Origin: Acheta domesticus
Taxonomy: Eukaryota; Arthropoda; Insecta; Orthoptera; Gryllidae
DNA: 64,000 nt
Direction: 5' to 3'
Assembly: GCA_031308135.1 (NCBI GenBank)
Contig: JAHLJT010003656.1
Location: 53,638,827-53,702,826, forward strand
Shown: positions 10,691-23,080 of the stretch, piece by piece
Numbering within the stretch: position 1 is the first letter of the stretch
Layout: each line of letters starts with the position of its first letter
Notes under the pieces: model-generated
Database searches by the model: none
What the model saw: the letters and a program-made list of their open reading frames with translations, nothing else
Told to the model about the DNA's origin: nothing
Made by a program: the position numbers and the translations under genes

Positions 10691-12440
10691 ATCAGACGCT
10701 TCGTCTCGTATGAACACGTCCTGTCGATATTTTTGTTACAAGTGCTTGCGGTTTTATCCTGCGGGGGCAATCAGGAACGCTTCGATAACAGAATACCTTT
10801 TTTATCGTCACTTGCTGTGCTGTCTGGAATGCAAACAACTTCGCATTATCATTAGGATGTTCCTAATTAAAATTATTTTTGTTTAGTACGTGGGAAACAC
10901 GTTTGTAGAAATGGTGACAATTAGTGGGATGCGAAAGCTTTGAGTATTTAATATTTAAAGGAAAGTAAATATCCAGATGATTCCAATTTTGTAATTCGTT
11001 TGCAGGAAACGGTTATTTGTTCAGAATAGCTAAACAACTTACAGCATACTTTGATAATTTAATTTTATTATGACTGAATATGTCATGTTCCATAGTGTAC
11101 ATGCTTTTATTTTAATGAAGATAATGAAGTCCAGGATATTACACATCCTTTTGAAATGTCCTTTTTAAACGAATGAGAATTGTTAGCCTTATCTTCGAGT
11201 TAGATTTCGACAAACTATGGAAATCGAACTCTTGGATTCTCACATAATATCCGCCCTGAGTATGTCCTTTTATCCACTATAGTATATTCGTCCACGCTGG
11301 ATTGTTTAAAAACGTTGTTGACAACAAGAGCAGAGAGCAGATCCGACTCTACGTCTGCCACCGAGCGACCGATGCGAATCCTCTGCGCGCAGGGATGGAG
11401 ACTAAATGGAGGTGAATTAGGTGGAGGAGGAGACTAAAATGGAGGTGAATTAGGTGGAGGAGGGGGCTAAAATGGAGGTGAATTAGGTGGAGGAGGAGAC
11501 TAAAATGGAGGTGAATTAGGTGGAGGAGCGAGCGGGAGGACGAATGGGCGTGGAAAGGGTCGGAGAATGAAGCCGTGGCCACGGTGGTATCTTTGGCAGT
11601 GGCGGGGAACGTGGATTCCAAGTAGTACAGTTCAAATATTCTTATTTAATCCAGTAGTACAATATTCATTCCCAATACTTTGTCTTTGTAACAATTTGCA
11701 AAAGCTTCCTTGTGATGTGTTTAATGTCATCGAGTATTCCTGTTTCACTTTCCTGAAAAACAATCTGAGGCAACTGAAGGCAGTGATTCTGAACCTTCTT
11801 AGCTGAACCTGTGCTCAGCTTACAATTAATTGAAGCTGAACACACTTTTTTATGTAGAAGAGTACAACCATTTGGGATTTATTATTTTGAACTCGATACG
11901 TATATGCTTGATGTAATTTGCCCTCCTAAAATGATATTCGGACTGAGAGCGGTGAGCAAGTGTTTTTCATCCATTATTGATCTCAAATCTAAATATTAAT
12001 ATACAAGATTATATTCTAAAAAAGAACTTGCTTTTGTGAGTTTCCAGCATAGATTCACGTTTAAGAAAGTTATAAATGCAAACAAACATAACCATTTCAT
12101 TATTTACATATTAATTTATAAATGTAAGTTAAAGGTTAATAAACTATTTTTCACACAAAAAATTGTTTACTACGTCAAAAGTTAGGAATTTGTTTCGATA
12201 TCCCCATTTCATACCTCCAGAACCCCCCGACTGAGAAACTTTGATCTACTCAACGTCATTTGTAGAATGAATACAAAAACTATCAACCCTGAGTAAACCA
12301 TTATTAGTGTTCTACGCCGAAAAGACACATAGTTCAAGCATAATTTGCCAAATCAACTATCAGAGAAATAAATTTAAGAAATTAAGAAAATTATGAGTGA
12401 ATATTATTTACTATAAATACCATTCAATTCTGTGCGTTTC
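10691..12440. other. AT-rich unique sequence with one short array
   Basis: Apart from the 33-bp repeat at 11400-11530, no gene or mobile element is recognisable. Stop codons are frequent in all frames. Confidence 0.55.
11400..11530 (+). repeat. 33-bp tandem repeat, 4 copies
   Basis: Four copies of a unit beginning CTAAAATGGAGGTGAATTAG and ending GGTGGAGGAGG. Copies differ at a few positions, such as AGACTA against GGGCTA. As 33 is a multiple of 3, the minus strand encodes a repeated His/Leu/Ser-rich 11-residue unit, but nothing around it supports a gene. Confidence 0.9.
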
Positions 12441-12619
12441 GCCCACGAATCATGACTCGACGAATTGCATTTTTTCCCCCCCAGGCCACCTCCTCTGCCC
12501 GCTTCTCTTGAATTCTAAGGGGTCAACGCTTCTTTCTCCCCTCTTCTTTTTCTCAACTTTTATTACTTTTTTTATACAGCCTCCTCTCCTTTCGCAATAC
12601 TTGCGATACTTCTCCCGAT

Positions 12620-12880
12620 AGCAAACGGCTTATGCAAAGCTGCGCAGCGGCGGCGCCGCCACGTCGTGTTTTTGCGCGGAGCGACGGCGCGGCCTGGGAA
12701 CGTGTACATCCATTGCGCATTATAGTAAATACGTCAAGCGCCGGCGCGGGGGAGGAGGAGGGGGCACCGGGGGCACAGACGGAGGGGCGAGGGGGGCTGA
12801 CGCTGGGGAGATAGGCGACGGCGGCAGCGGAGGCGGCGTCCGCCGCGACAGCGCTACCGCTGCTACCACTCACGCCGATC
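12620..12880. other. CpG-rich GC block
   Basis: A compact GC block with GGCGGCG and GGGGAGGAGGAGG words. No defined array or gene. Confidence 0.55.
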
Positions 12881-13990
12881 ACTTTTAGAAGAGATAACCG
12901 GACAGAGCTTCCAACTCGCGGAGATCGCTCCGTGGTTGGATACCTACCAACGCGTAGATCGCAGTATCACGGATACAGATGTGAAGCCTTCAGAGAATAC
13001 TGGCAGTGCATTTTCACGAAGTGCAAATATTTGATTCCACCGAGATGCGAGCTCCAGACTTTCTGTTATGCACGCAGAGCATCCCTTATTATGTTATCGA
13101 TATGGATTCTCCACGGTTGGATGGTTGATAGAATATCCTGGAATCCCGGTGGATTCAAGTATTTGCACTTCATGACAATCCATTTTCAGTATTAATACAT
13201 GATGTATAAGCAATGGTATACCATCTTGGTTACAATTGCTTCTCAAGGCAAACTCCGTCTGATTAAATTGTTAGCCAATAATGCGAGTGCCATTCCATTG
13301 CGTTCATCCTTACTCTTCATGCCAATTGTATCGTATAATCAGAGAATTTGCTCAGAAGTTCCAGAAGTGCCCATCTATAAGAACGAGACAATAAACCCAA
13401 AAGAAATGTTGTGGAGATAAAAGCAAAAGTTCTGGAAGGACATTTAGAATATCTCTCAAATCGTGGAGCATATACATGAGAATCTAAAACTCTTTCTGGA
13501 GATGTTGACGCTTCATCAATAGAACAAAATTCACAATACTTGCGGATACATTATTTTCATGTTCACTGAAATCAATCCACTACAATAATCTGGTAAATAA
13601 ACTTCTGTGTTTGCTCCTGGGAACTTTCCGATAAACATTTTCGACCTACTTTGATCTCTGAAACATAACACCATTGCGTACCATCTCCAGAAGACCCGAA
13701 GGCCCGACTTAATTGGGATCGCGAAATTTTTCATTCAAAAGGAATTAAAAAATGTATTCATCTTTAATCCGTATTTGACGCTATAAGTTAATTCTGGTGC
13801 GTGAAGAAATGAATTCCATTCATGAATTGTGGGAGAAGGGAATTTCTTGATTGAAATTAGGGACCCGTGGATCCACTGCTCCAGGCCCGAGGGTTTCTCT
13901 GCCCTCTGACTGCAAAGCTTCCGACGCGAACCGGCAACTGCAGCACATACGCTCTCCGTTATTCACATTTTCTCGCACGTCGCGAATGCG
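12881..13990. other. Unique sequence with one foldback
   Basis: Mostly AT-rich with no gene recognised. It contains the inverted repeat listed at 13018-13171. Confidence 0.5.
13018..13171. repeat. Foldback inverted repeat, 25-bp arms
   Basis: The left arm begins GAAGTGCAAATATTTGATTC and the right arm ends AAGTATTTGCACTTC. The arms are 25 bp with one mismatch and enclose about 104 bp. There is no coding capacity. It may be a MITE or solo inverted repeat; no second copy was seen. Confidence 0.65.
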
Positions 13991-14014
13991 CGGGTGAGGT
14001 AGCGGCGAGGGCGA

Positions 14015-14200
14015 GCGGAGGCGAGGGCGAGGGCGAGGGCGAGGGCGAGGGCGAGGGCGAGGGCGAGGGCGAGGGCGAGGGCGAGGGCGAGGGCGAGGGC
14101 GAGGGCGAGGGCGAGGGCGAGGGCGAGGGCGAGGGCGAGGGCGAGGGCGAGGGCGAGGGCGAGGGCGAGGGCGAGGGCGAGGGCGAGGGCGAGGGCGAGA
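14015..14200 (+). repeat. (GAGGGC)n hexanucleotide array, about 29 copies
   Basis: An uninterrupted GAGGGC run to about 14197, after which GAGAGC variants appear. All frames are stop-free, giving alternating Glu-Gly on the plus strand and Pro-Ser, Pro-Arg or Ala-Leu on the minus strand. These reads are products of the repeat. Confidence 0.95.
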
Positions 14201-14700
14201 GCGAGGGCGAGGGCGAGGGCGAGGGCGAGAGCGAGGGCGAGAGCGACGGCGAAGGCGGGGCGGGGGAGGGGTGGGGGCGGGGTGGGGGCGGGCCGGGGCG
14301 TGGGCGGGGTGGGGGCGGGCCGGGGCGTGGGTGAGGTGGGGGCGGGCCGGGGCAGGGGCGAGGGCGAGGATGGGGGGTGGGGGCGAGGGCGAGGGCGGGG
14401 CGGGGCGGAGGCGAGAACGGGGGTGAGGGCGGGGGTGGGGGCGGGGGCGACGGCGAGGGCGAGGGCGGGGGAGAGGGCGAGGGGGAGGGGGAGGGCGAGG
14501 GCGAGGGCGGGGGTGAGGGTGAGAGCAGTGGTGAGGGCGAGGGCGGGGGTGAGGGCGGGGGGGCAGGGGCGAAGGAGAGGGCGAGGGCGTGGGTATGGGC
14601 GTGGGCATGGGCGTGGGCGTGGGCGAGTGCGAGTGCGTGGGCGTGGGCGAAGGCGAGGGCGAGGGCGAGGGCGAGGAGTGAGAGTGAGAGTGAGGACGAG
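14200..14700 (+). repeat. Degenerate G-rich continuation of the GAGGGC array
   Basis: GGGGCG, GGGTGA, GAGGGC and GTGGGC words alternate without a fixed phase. The plus strand is strongly G-rich with long G runs, capable in principle of G-quadruplex formation. The near-300-residue minus-strand frames across it are low-complexity artefacts. Confidence 0.8.
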
Positions 14701-16340
14701 ATGTACGGTGGCGCATGCGCGCTAATGCGCCGCGAGGAATGCCGGGAGGGTGGGAGGCGGTGACGCACCCCGGCGTTCCGGGTATGCCGCACACGATCGT
14801 ACGTTAGGCGGCGGCTGCAGCAGCAGTCCGCACTTCGGCTTGTGCAGTCTGTGAAGTTGCGCGGTATTCCATTATCCTCACGGCCACGTCTTCGCTTCTC
14901 CGGGAGCTGCAACCTCAAGATTCTTCGCTATTCGCTCGTCAACTACCCAGATCATTTCGTATATTGTGTTAGACACATTACGATCTCATATTATGTTTCT
15001 CTCCCATGACGTCCCACACAATTTTTACCGTTTTCTTGTGACCAAAATTAATCAATTAAATTTCTACCTAAGAAATGTATCGGTAAAATGCACTGTTCTA
15101 ATTTATTATGTCATATCCCAAATGACGCAATTCTATGTCAGAAACCAACGTTTATTTTATGTTTTTGTCTCCATATTTTTTTTAAATACGCATTTGAAAA
15201 GAAATAAGGTATTTACAAATCGCAGTGATCTGCAACTTACATCTTGATCGTACTTTTACGAATAACATTTACATTTTACGTATAAATAAATGTTCACCGT
15301 CATGATGTAACATTCTCCGAATCAATTTCATGATTTTTCCCAATCACACATAATGTGTATTTTATTACATACTGTTTCATCCATCTTTGCGTCATTACAG
15401 GTTAAAAGTTTATGTACTCGCATTCTAAACTGAACTACAAATGACTAACCAAAAATTTTACTATTTTATCACATTTATAATGATTCCCATTTGGGAAAAC
15501 AATAATTTTATTATTATCTCTACAAAACAGGCATTTGGAGACGCCACAATTTCAATTTATTTTGTCATTTGCAGGTTATTTGTTTCCATTGGTCTTTGAA
15601 TTTTTAATACTTGTCAAATGTAAGATTCACACACTGTATTATGTGCACCTTCTGGACTGCATGGGATCAGTGTGCAGACGTCGCGGCGGGGTCAGCGCCT
15701 TTCGTGCCGCTCTCGCAATTTGCGAGCTCCTCAGAAGGCGAACGAAAACGCGGCCGACGTATACACCGGAATACCGATGAACACCCAGCAGTTGGGACCC
15801 TGGCCGTCGACCTTTGGGCAGAATTGGATGAAGGACATTTTTCGGAATGCTCCGGAATTCACATAGGGATACCACCCTTCAGGTTGCCTAGGTTCTGGCG
15901 ATACTCACATCAATAGTCTAAATGTGTAGGTAGTGAGGAGATGGGAATGGGGCCCCCAAGGCATCCGAACTTTAGATCGGGTGGTCCCCTGTTGGGCTCT
16001 CGGATTCGTCGTTGCTGTTTCACACCGCAAGCTGTGAATAGTAAGTATTTAACAGCGGGCGACCGAAACTTGATGTTCCACGACCTCCACTGCAAGACTC
16101 ACGGAGTACGAAATTTCAGTCGGCGAACTCATTACGAGAATAAACAAATGACAGAATCAAACATTTACATTTTTTGGTCCACATCGAAACTAAATCACCG
16201 TTTTTGGATTTTTTTCACAGTCTGTGTAATAAAATCATGACCGTAGGCTGCACAGTTTTCTTTCAATTTCTACGCGCACTGGAAATTATTAATAGGTTAA
16301 ATATATCCCATCGCTTCACGCGCACTTCTTTGGTCTATTT
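14701..16340. other. Unique sequence, mostly AT-rich
   Basis: GC content falls off after 14900. A mild GC patch lies at about 15660-15790. No gene, transposon end or array recognised. Confidence 0.5.
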
Positions 16341-17000
16341 GTGACTGTTTAGGAGCGTCATCGGCTGCTGGAGCGGTGGTCGTGCCGCCCGCGCGATTTG
16401 CGAGCGCGACCGCGGCCGAGCAATTACAGCCACGAGGCCTCGCGCGGGGCGGGCGCTGCTCGTCAATCGGTTCGGGCGGCGATGGCGGCGGCAGTGTTGG
16501 TGGCGGTGGCGGTGTTGGTGAGGATGGCGGGGGGGGCGGCGGCGGTGGGGCGGCGGCGGCGGGGCGGTGGCGGGGGGGCGGCGGCGGCGGGGCAGCGGCG
16601 GCGGGGCGGCGGGGGCGGGAGCGGTGGTGGGGGCGGTGGCGGCGGGGCGGCGGTGGCGGGAGCGGTGGCGGGAGCGGGAACGGGGCGGGGACGGGGCGGG
16701 GGCGGGGGCGGCGGCAGGGGCGACGGCGAGGGCAGAAGCGGCGGCGGCGGCGGCGGGCCCAGAGGCGGTAGCGGTGGTGGCTGCGGTGACGGCAGTGGCG
16801 GCGGCGGTGCCCGCGGGGGTTCCCCGAGCAAACGCCCCTGGCAGTGCCGCGCCACCCGCCATGGCACGGCGTCCTGGACAGCCTCCCGAGCCCTTCCAGC
16901 TCCGGATTTACGGCGGCGGAGTGGCGTTATTTCGAGCTGGACGGAGCCGCGGGCCCCGCCTCGAGCAGCGCGGCGGGCTTTGTGGTAGCCGCGACACGAC
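16341..17000 (+). repeat. CpG-rich GC block with degenerate GGC repeats
   Basis: From about 16480 to 16800 the plus strand is GGCGGC and GGGGCG words of no fixed period. Overlapping open frames on both strands encode poly-Gly, poly-Ala or poly-Pro and are not supported as genes. Confidence 0.75.
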
Positions 17001-18180
17001 CCAGCAGAAATATTGATCCGAATCGTTGGGGAAGACGAAAATAATGCGCTCCGGATTCTGAGTCGTATCTGTGAAGTTGGGAGATGAATCTGTACAATGT
17101 TAAGTTGGCCTTTGCATCGTTTCATTTAAAATAACCGAAAATAAATAAATAACGGGCTCACTAACATTTTTAGTCGTTTGGATCATTCAACATACGGCCC
17201 TGCTTCAACGCAACAAGATGTCAATCCAACAAGCAGGATAACCGTTATCCCCTGCTACGATCTTCATCGTATAATTCAGAGGGGTGCTTTAGAGGGAGTG
17301 TTTGCAATTACAGCATCTGATGTCTTTTCCAGTTGTGTTCTCCAGTTTTGGTTCGCCACTGATCTTGAAATACAAGATCGCGTTGGATTTCCACAGTACG
17401 GCGCGGCGCCTCGAAGATAATCTCGGTGCTTTAAGACTTATAAAAAGCCATTAATCTAAGATGTGCAACTGTAGTAGAATGCGTTTGTGCTTTTTTTATA
17501 TTAAAGACTAAGTCTTTCAATCTTTCTAATATTTTATATTAAGTCTTTCTAATATTTTTTCTAGGCAACCGCACTTAACAGAGATAAAATAAGAAGTGTG
17601 AGATTACCATTTTTCTTCATACTTCGATATTCTTATTTAAAAAAGGCTTCTTGCCCCTTAAGATTATTTTTTATATACGAGCTATATTAATAACAACAAG
17701 GTACCCATAATATTGGAATTATCTTTAAAATATGAGTATCAAAAAAATAATCCATATACCGAATTAATTTCACCGATTAATTTTAGAGGAAACAAAATAT
17801 TTTGTATTCATTACATCTGTGTTATATCTTCTTTATATATTACAACCCTTCGAATCCGTTATTATTCAAATAAACAGAATATGAAACCGCCCTTGTATAG
17901 ATAAAATAATACATTTTGAAAGAATTTTAGAAAGTGAGAAAAAATGTGACATTGAATGAACTTCCTGTGCCTCTTTGTTGTGTTCTAGAACTCGAGAATA
18001 CTCCAGAACAACTTCATTTGCTGCAGAAATGTGTACACAGCCCATTGGTCAAAATTGTTAAAAAACTAACTTCTTCTAAATTCATTTGATTTTCTAAGCA
18101 TTCTTTTATGAAGAAATGTAATGAAAAGCAAGAAATGGGCTTACGTGGAGATAATAAACGCCCGCAGTCCCATTCTTTCG
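17001..18180. other. AT-rich unique sequence
   Basis: No gene recognised. A small local duplication of a TCTTTCTAATATTTT word occurs at about 17515-17560. Confidence 0.5.
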
Positions 18181-18709
18181 GCGCTTAAACAACACGTAGC
18201 GTCGGAACGGCCGCCGCCGCCTCCTCTGGCGATTTCACACACGCGGCGCGGCGCGGGGCGGCGCGGCGCGGCGCTGGCGCGGGGCGCTAACCACAGAGCC
18301 CGCGCGGGCCCTGGCGCCGTCGCTAATGACCGCGCGGACCCCACGGGGGGGGGCGAAGGGGGGCGCGTCATGGAAGGAAGACGCGAGCGGGCGCGTGCGC
18401 TCCACACTGCGCGGGCACGCAGGGGTATAATTTGGGCGCGCGACAGAGCCGTCATTTCTGAGGCCGACCGGGGGAGGACTTGGAAGAGGGAAGAGTACAG
18501 GGCGGGCGGGTCTTCTGGCGGCGGCGGCGGCTCGCCCCTGCGCGGCCCGCCCCGCCCCGCCCCGCCCCTCCTCTCCACGCCCCGCCCGCCCGCCGTCGCT
18601 GCCGCCACCGCTGCGACACGGGGACTGTTGTTTTGACGTCTGGACCAAATTTGAGGGGCGTTCCCGGCTCCGCCCTTCCGCCCGAGTCTCCGCCGGCCCC
18701 GCCCCGCCC

Positions 18710-18763
<54 letters not shown>

Positions 18764-18870
18764 CCTCTTCCCCGAGCGCGCTGCTCGGTGACGTCACCGA
18801 CGGACGTCGTCGCCGCCGCCGCCGTGTACATGCGCGTGCGGCCATTCATGCCCCTCGCGCCAAACGGCGG
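18181..18870. promoter_or_regulatory. CpG island-like block with CRE palindrome (candidate promoter)
   Basis: A CpG-dense block with sharp edges. It contains the full CRE-type palindrome TGACGTCA at 18789-18796 and a clean CCG run at 18712-18763. CREB/ATF-family factors are known to bind TGACGTCA. The promoter call is inference: no transcript start, TATA box or adjoining coding exon was found. Its open frames are low complexity. Confidence 0.35.
18712..18763 (+). repeat. (CCG)n trinucleotide run, about 17 copies
   Basis: An uninterrupted CCG/CGG run inside a CpG block, of the sequence class prone to length change and CpG methylation. Confidence 0.95.
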
Positions 18871-20088
18871 CTGCGTTGAAGCCCCTTCGCAGAGCGGAGC
18901 CACAATCTCACGTCTGAAGCTACGCCAACAATCGAACGTTCTACCTAACATTCACGACTAAACTAGCAGGGAGCTTTCTACACGTTTTTCACAACGTGGC
19001 TACAAAATTTGCGGATTAACGAGGAACTCTATGATTTTGTGGACTGTGAATGCAAAGCCCAGTTATCATTTCTCATTAAGACTTAATTATAGCTGATGGT
19101 ATTACATTACGCGAGACTTTTGCACCGATGTTTTGTTCGGAGTTTTATCCGCCCCCTCCCAGCTACGTGCCTGCTTCCAGGAGCAGAAGCCGCCTAGTTC
19201 TGCAAAATCCCGACAACTCTTCAGAGAGCAACGGTGCACTTCCATGAGCGCGACAAACTATTTTCTCTTTTAAATTAGCTTTTTATATTATTAGCTGTGC
19301 ATGCTACGAAATTTGGAACTTTTTTTAATTCTGGAAGTACCAATATAAATATCGTTAATAAAACGTTTATTAATAATCTGCTTATGATTTTTACACATTT
19401 TTGCTGTAGTTCACATTTAGCACATTTTTGCTGGATATCCCATGTAAATATATGCACTTCCGTATTCCGCAATGTCGTATATATACGGTACAGATAATGT
19501 GCGGAAACCAATTTAATATTCCATGTTCGTGTTTTTAGTGTGTGAACTCTACGAACCAAAATGTATTAAACCGACTTGTCTCAACCGCAAGGCTCGCAAC
19601 TGACACAAACTCATTTCTTTGTACGCTTCATTTTCAATACGTGCGACAAATCCTTAAAAGAGTTGACTCTTCATTAATTTTCTTGTTTTGATGTCTAATC
19701 CAACAAAAATATTTTCTCTGAAGCAACAAAAATCGTACAGAGAACGGTTCACTAACAGACGTCGTTTCAATAATGTACTAAAAAATGTAGTAATTCACCA
19801 TAGCACGCCCTTGAAATTAGTTATTTGGAAGGTCTCTGTAAAACGATTTCTTCGTTGAATTTCAAGTAAAGGGCTGAATAGATCTATAATTCTGTACCAA
19901 AGAAGAACGGGCACAACGTCCACTTTTTGGAATAGTGGTATATTTTGACATTTCATCTTTCAGCAGTAATTGAAAACGACATCCAAAAACATTGAAATTG
20001 AAATCAGAAGAAATAAAATATTCCACTTTCTTTCAAAGGTCAAAAATCGTTGAACACACACACACAGACGTACACACACATTGTGTGT

Positions 20089-20121
<33 letters not shown>

Positions 20122-21640
20122 ACAATGCCGTTTACTCCCAAGATATATATTTTCAATATAAATTTGGACTGACGCGTTCTCTTCTTTATTACAAAACTCA
20201 TGTTAGAATATTATTGTACGATAATTTATGTGCTTCGTGGCTCATTTCTCTGTTTTTTTTTTCAGGTAAGTACGAGACGGTTTGCTACAGCGCTCGCAGA
20301 ACATGACATTATAAAGTGAGTATAAAAATAAATAGCATATTTTGATTTGTACATTCAAATACCAAATTTTAATACGAGAAAATGCATCATAAGAATCATG
20401 ACATGTTTAACTGTATATAAATATCCTTAGATTATTTTATACATCTAAATAAAATGTTCTTTTGAACCTTATTTCCACGCCATGTATTTCATAACTTCGA
20501 AAAGCAAAAATATACTAGTGAACGAATGACATATATAATTGTAGAAAGGCCAATACTTTCACAAATCTCACAATACTGTTGTGAAGTATATTGGATGTTT
20601 CTGTAACATATTGCAGCTAGTTATAATTACCATTAATCCTGAGATTTTTCTCAATTTTTTTCAATTGTGTTACAAATTAGTTAAACATTTCCTTACTAAA
20701 TTTTGATACATTGAACTGCCAACTTTTAAGGTGATCAGTACCTCGTTATGTGACCATCAAAAAGACTGGAGGTTGGAATCACCACTAACATGGATGTTTG
20801 CTCCTCGATTGTTCTGTCTGGTAGCATTATCAAGAGCCCGTTTGTGTCTCACATTAAGAACCATATAACATACAGCCAAAGAATATCAGACACAGAATTA
20901 ATCTCATTTCGGTACAGCGGAAAAGTGTTTATTGGGCTGTGTCATGTACACAACAAATGTAATTACGAGACATTTATGAATGATGAGAGAAAAAACTATT
21001 TTTTTGATTTATTTAAATATTTTTATCTAGCATAATTATAAAAGAGTTCATTAAATTGAAGTGAACCTAGCATGTGCGCAAATTCATTCCTTTCCATTTG
21101 CAAAGTATCAATGCCTCTTCTGATAAACTTAACATGGCTGTCATTTGACATCTCTATTTACATATCGCATTTTCCTTATTATAAAACTGGTATGTCCTTA
21201 AGCGGTCGTAATTGCACCAAACAGATCGAGTGCGTCGTCAACCGAGCCGTGATGACGTCAAAACGGTAGGTTTTGCGCGAATCATTAAGACTAAGGTCAG
21301 GGATAAATTATTGAAATAGGGGAATGCGTTGGAAAGACGTCATGCAAAAATGAAGATTGCTTCAGAAAGATTTCCCCAAAGATTTCCCAGTTACGAATAA
21401 GGAATATGATGTAGATAAGCCATAAATAAGCATTTTATTTTGACGAAATGATATTAAAATGAACGCATTTACCATACAGTTTCACAGAAAGAATTATTAT
21501 TTTATTAATACATCTGATTCGCATATACTAATTTCATCGTCAAAAAGAAACGATCTTCCCCGGTGTTGTTTTATACATGCTGCGATTTAATCCGTATTAC
21601 TTGACTTGAATTCTAATCCAATACGAACACTTTATTGGTC
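18871..21640. other. AT-rich unique sequence
   Basis: No gene recognised over about 2.7 kb. The only array is the CA/TG tract at 20055-20120. Confidence 0.55.
20055..20120. repeat. Inverted CA/TG dinucleotide pair
   Basis: Two short ACACAC runs are followed directly by a longer TGTGTG run, so the two halves can form a hairpin. It is a compound microsatellite. Confidence 0.9.
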
Positions 21641-21884
21641 ATAACTCCAACCATCTACATGCTGAGCCAAGAAGGCATGTCTACGGCCCCGCCGCATCGC
21701 CACGTCGACGTCGCAAGCACATCGGCAGCGCCGCGCCGCCCGGCGCCTGTATATATAGCCGTGACGCGATGGGCGGGGCGGCGAGGCGCCGATGGCGGAT
21801 AACCCGCGCCGCAGGTCGCCGCTCGACGCTCGGCTGCTCCGAATGCGCCCGTGTTTACTGACCGCAACCGGGTAAGCGGGCGGG
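21641..21884. other. CpG-rich flank of the 13-bp array
   Basis: A GC-rich stretch with many CpG and a GTATATATAG word at about 21749-21758 that resembles a TATA box on either strand. There is no coding evidence downstream. Confidence 0.4.
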
Positions 21885-22301
21885 CGGACGGAGAGGGCGG
21901 ACGGAGAGGGCGGACGGAGAGGGCGGACGGAGAGGGCGGACGGAGAGGGCGGACGGAGAGGGCGGACGGAGAGGGCGGACGGAGAGGGCGGACGGAGAGG
22001 GCGGACGGAGAGGGCGGACGGAGAGGGCGGACGGAGAGGGCGGACGGAGAGGGCGGACGGAGAGGGCGGACGGAGAGGGCGGACGGAGAGGGCGGACGGA
22101 GAGGGCGGACGGAGAGGGCGGACGGAGAGGGCGGACGGAGAGGGCGGACGGAGAGGGCGGACGGAGAGGGCGGACGGAGAGGGCGGACGGAGAGGGCGGA
22201 CGGAGAGGGCGGACGGAGAGGGCGGACGGAGAGGGCGGACGGAGAGGGCGGACGGAGAGGGCGGACGGAGAGGGCGGACGGAGAGGGCGGACGGAGAGGG
22301 C
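21885..22301 (+). repeat. 13-bp minisatellite, about 32 copies
   Basis: The unit GGACGGAGAGGGC repeats almost without variation; a GGGCGGACGGGCG variant appears only at the right edge. Since 13 is prime to 3, each strand reads a 13-residue periodic peptide, such as the Arg/Gly/Glu-rich one on plus and a Pro/Ser/Arg-rich one on minus. These are not genes. The near-identity of units suggests recent expansion or active homogenisation. Confidence 0.95.
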
Positions 22302-22557
22302 GGGCGGACGGGCGAAGGGGCGGACGGGCGGACTCGACAAGAGAGAGAGCCTGTACCGCAATATAGAGCGTCTTTCTGGAGGTAGCTAAATAGGTAGCGG
22401 AAAACCCGCAAGAGGGTCAAATGTTCTCAAGGTAGCTCTATTGATATTATTTTTCGCTGTTGAGCATGAGATATTCTGGTACACTAGTTTTCTACGTCTT
22501 CTTCATTGTTGCGAGAACATACCATATGAGGGATACTTTCAGAATATGTTTGCTGAA
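22302..22557. other. Transition from GC array to AT-rich DNA
   Basis: GC content drops within about 50 bp of the array. No gene seen. Confidence 0.45.
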
Positions 22558-22559
22558 TA

Positions 22560-23078
22560 CAGTCAAACCTGGATAAGTGAAAACTGGATAAGTGAGAAAA
22601 CTCTTTAAGTGAGAGTAATAGCCAGGACCCATCATTTTAAGCTCCCAAAACCTCTATTAGCGAGAAACAGAAACCTCTGTAAGAGAGAGTCGTCTTTCCC
22701 TCATAGACCTCCGTAAGTGAGACTGCTACTTATCTATACCTCTATAAGCGACAGTCGAGCTTTATTTACAAATTTAACATGTGCTATTTTATGACTCATT
22801 CTTAACTTTCGTGGAACTTCCTACCATTGTTTTTGTATTCTCGTCAATATTGTTCCTATTCTATTTCGTGGAACTAAATAACTTTATTGTTGTTATTTTA
22901 TCATAATAAATATTTACTACATTCGTACTTGCTGTGACTTGTTATTGCTGCGTACCCATATAAGAGAGAAACGCTACCCATGTACCTGCATTAGCGAGAA
23001 ACTCGGGTTAGTGAGAAACCTCTATAAGCGAGAATGAGATTGTGCTCCCTTGAACTCTCGCTTATCCAGGTTTGACTG
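22560..23078. mobile_element. Pogo/Tigger-like MITE with internally repeated TIR motif
   Basis: Perfect 18-bp terminal inverted repeats, CAGTCAAACCTGGATAAG, are flanked by TA at 22558-22559 and 23079-23080. The element is 519 bp and has no transposase frame. A CAGT start and TA target are typical of pogo/Tigger-type Tc1/mariner elements, so I place it there by inference. The interior holds about ten imperfect copies of a motif like CCTCTATAAGCGAGAA, related to the inner part of the TIR, on both sides of an AT-rich centre. Such copies could be extra transposase-binding sites or the result of internal duplication. Confidence 0.85.
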
Positions 23079-23080
23079 TA

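Noticed and set aside
13820..14918. Minus-strand frames of over 300 residues (Pro-Arg and Pro-Ser dipeptides)
   Set aside because: They read the GAGGGC array in two overlapping frames at once, and the non-repeat ends have no recognisable features.
21749..21758. TATA-box-like GTATATATAG next to the 13-bp array as a promoter
   Set aside because: TA-rich words are frequent in this genome, and there is no coding or transcript evidence on either side.
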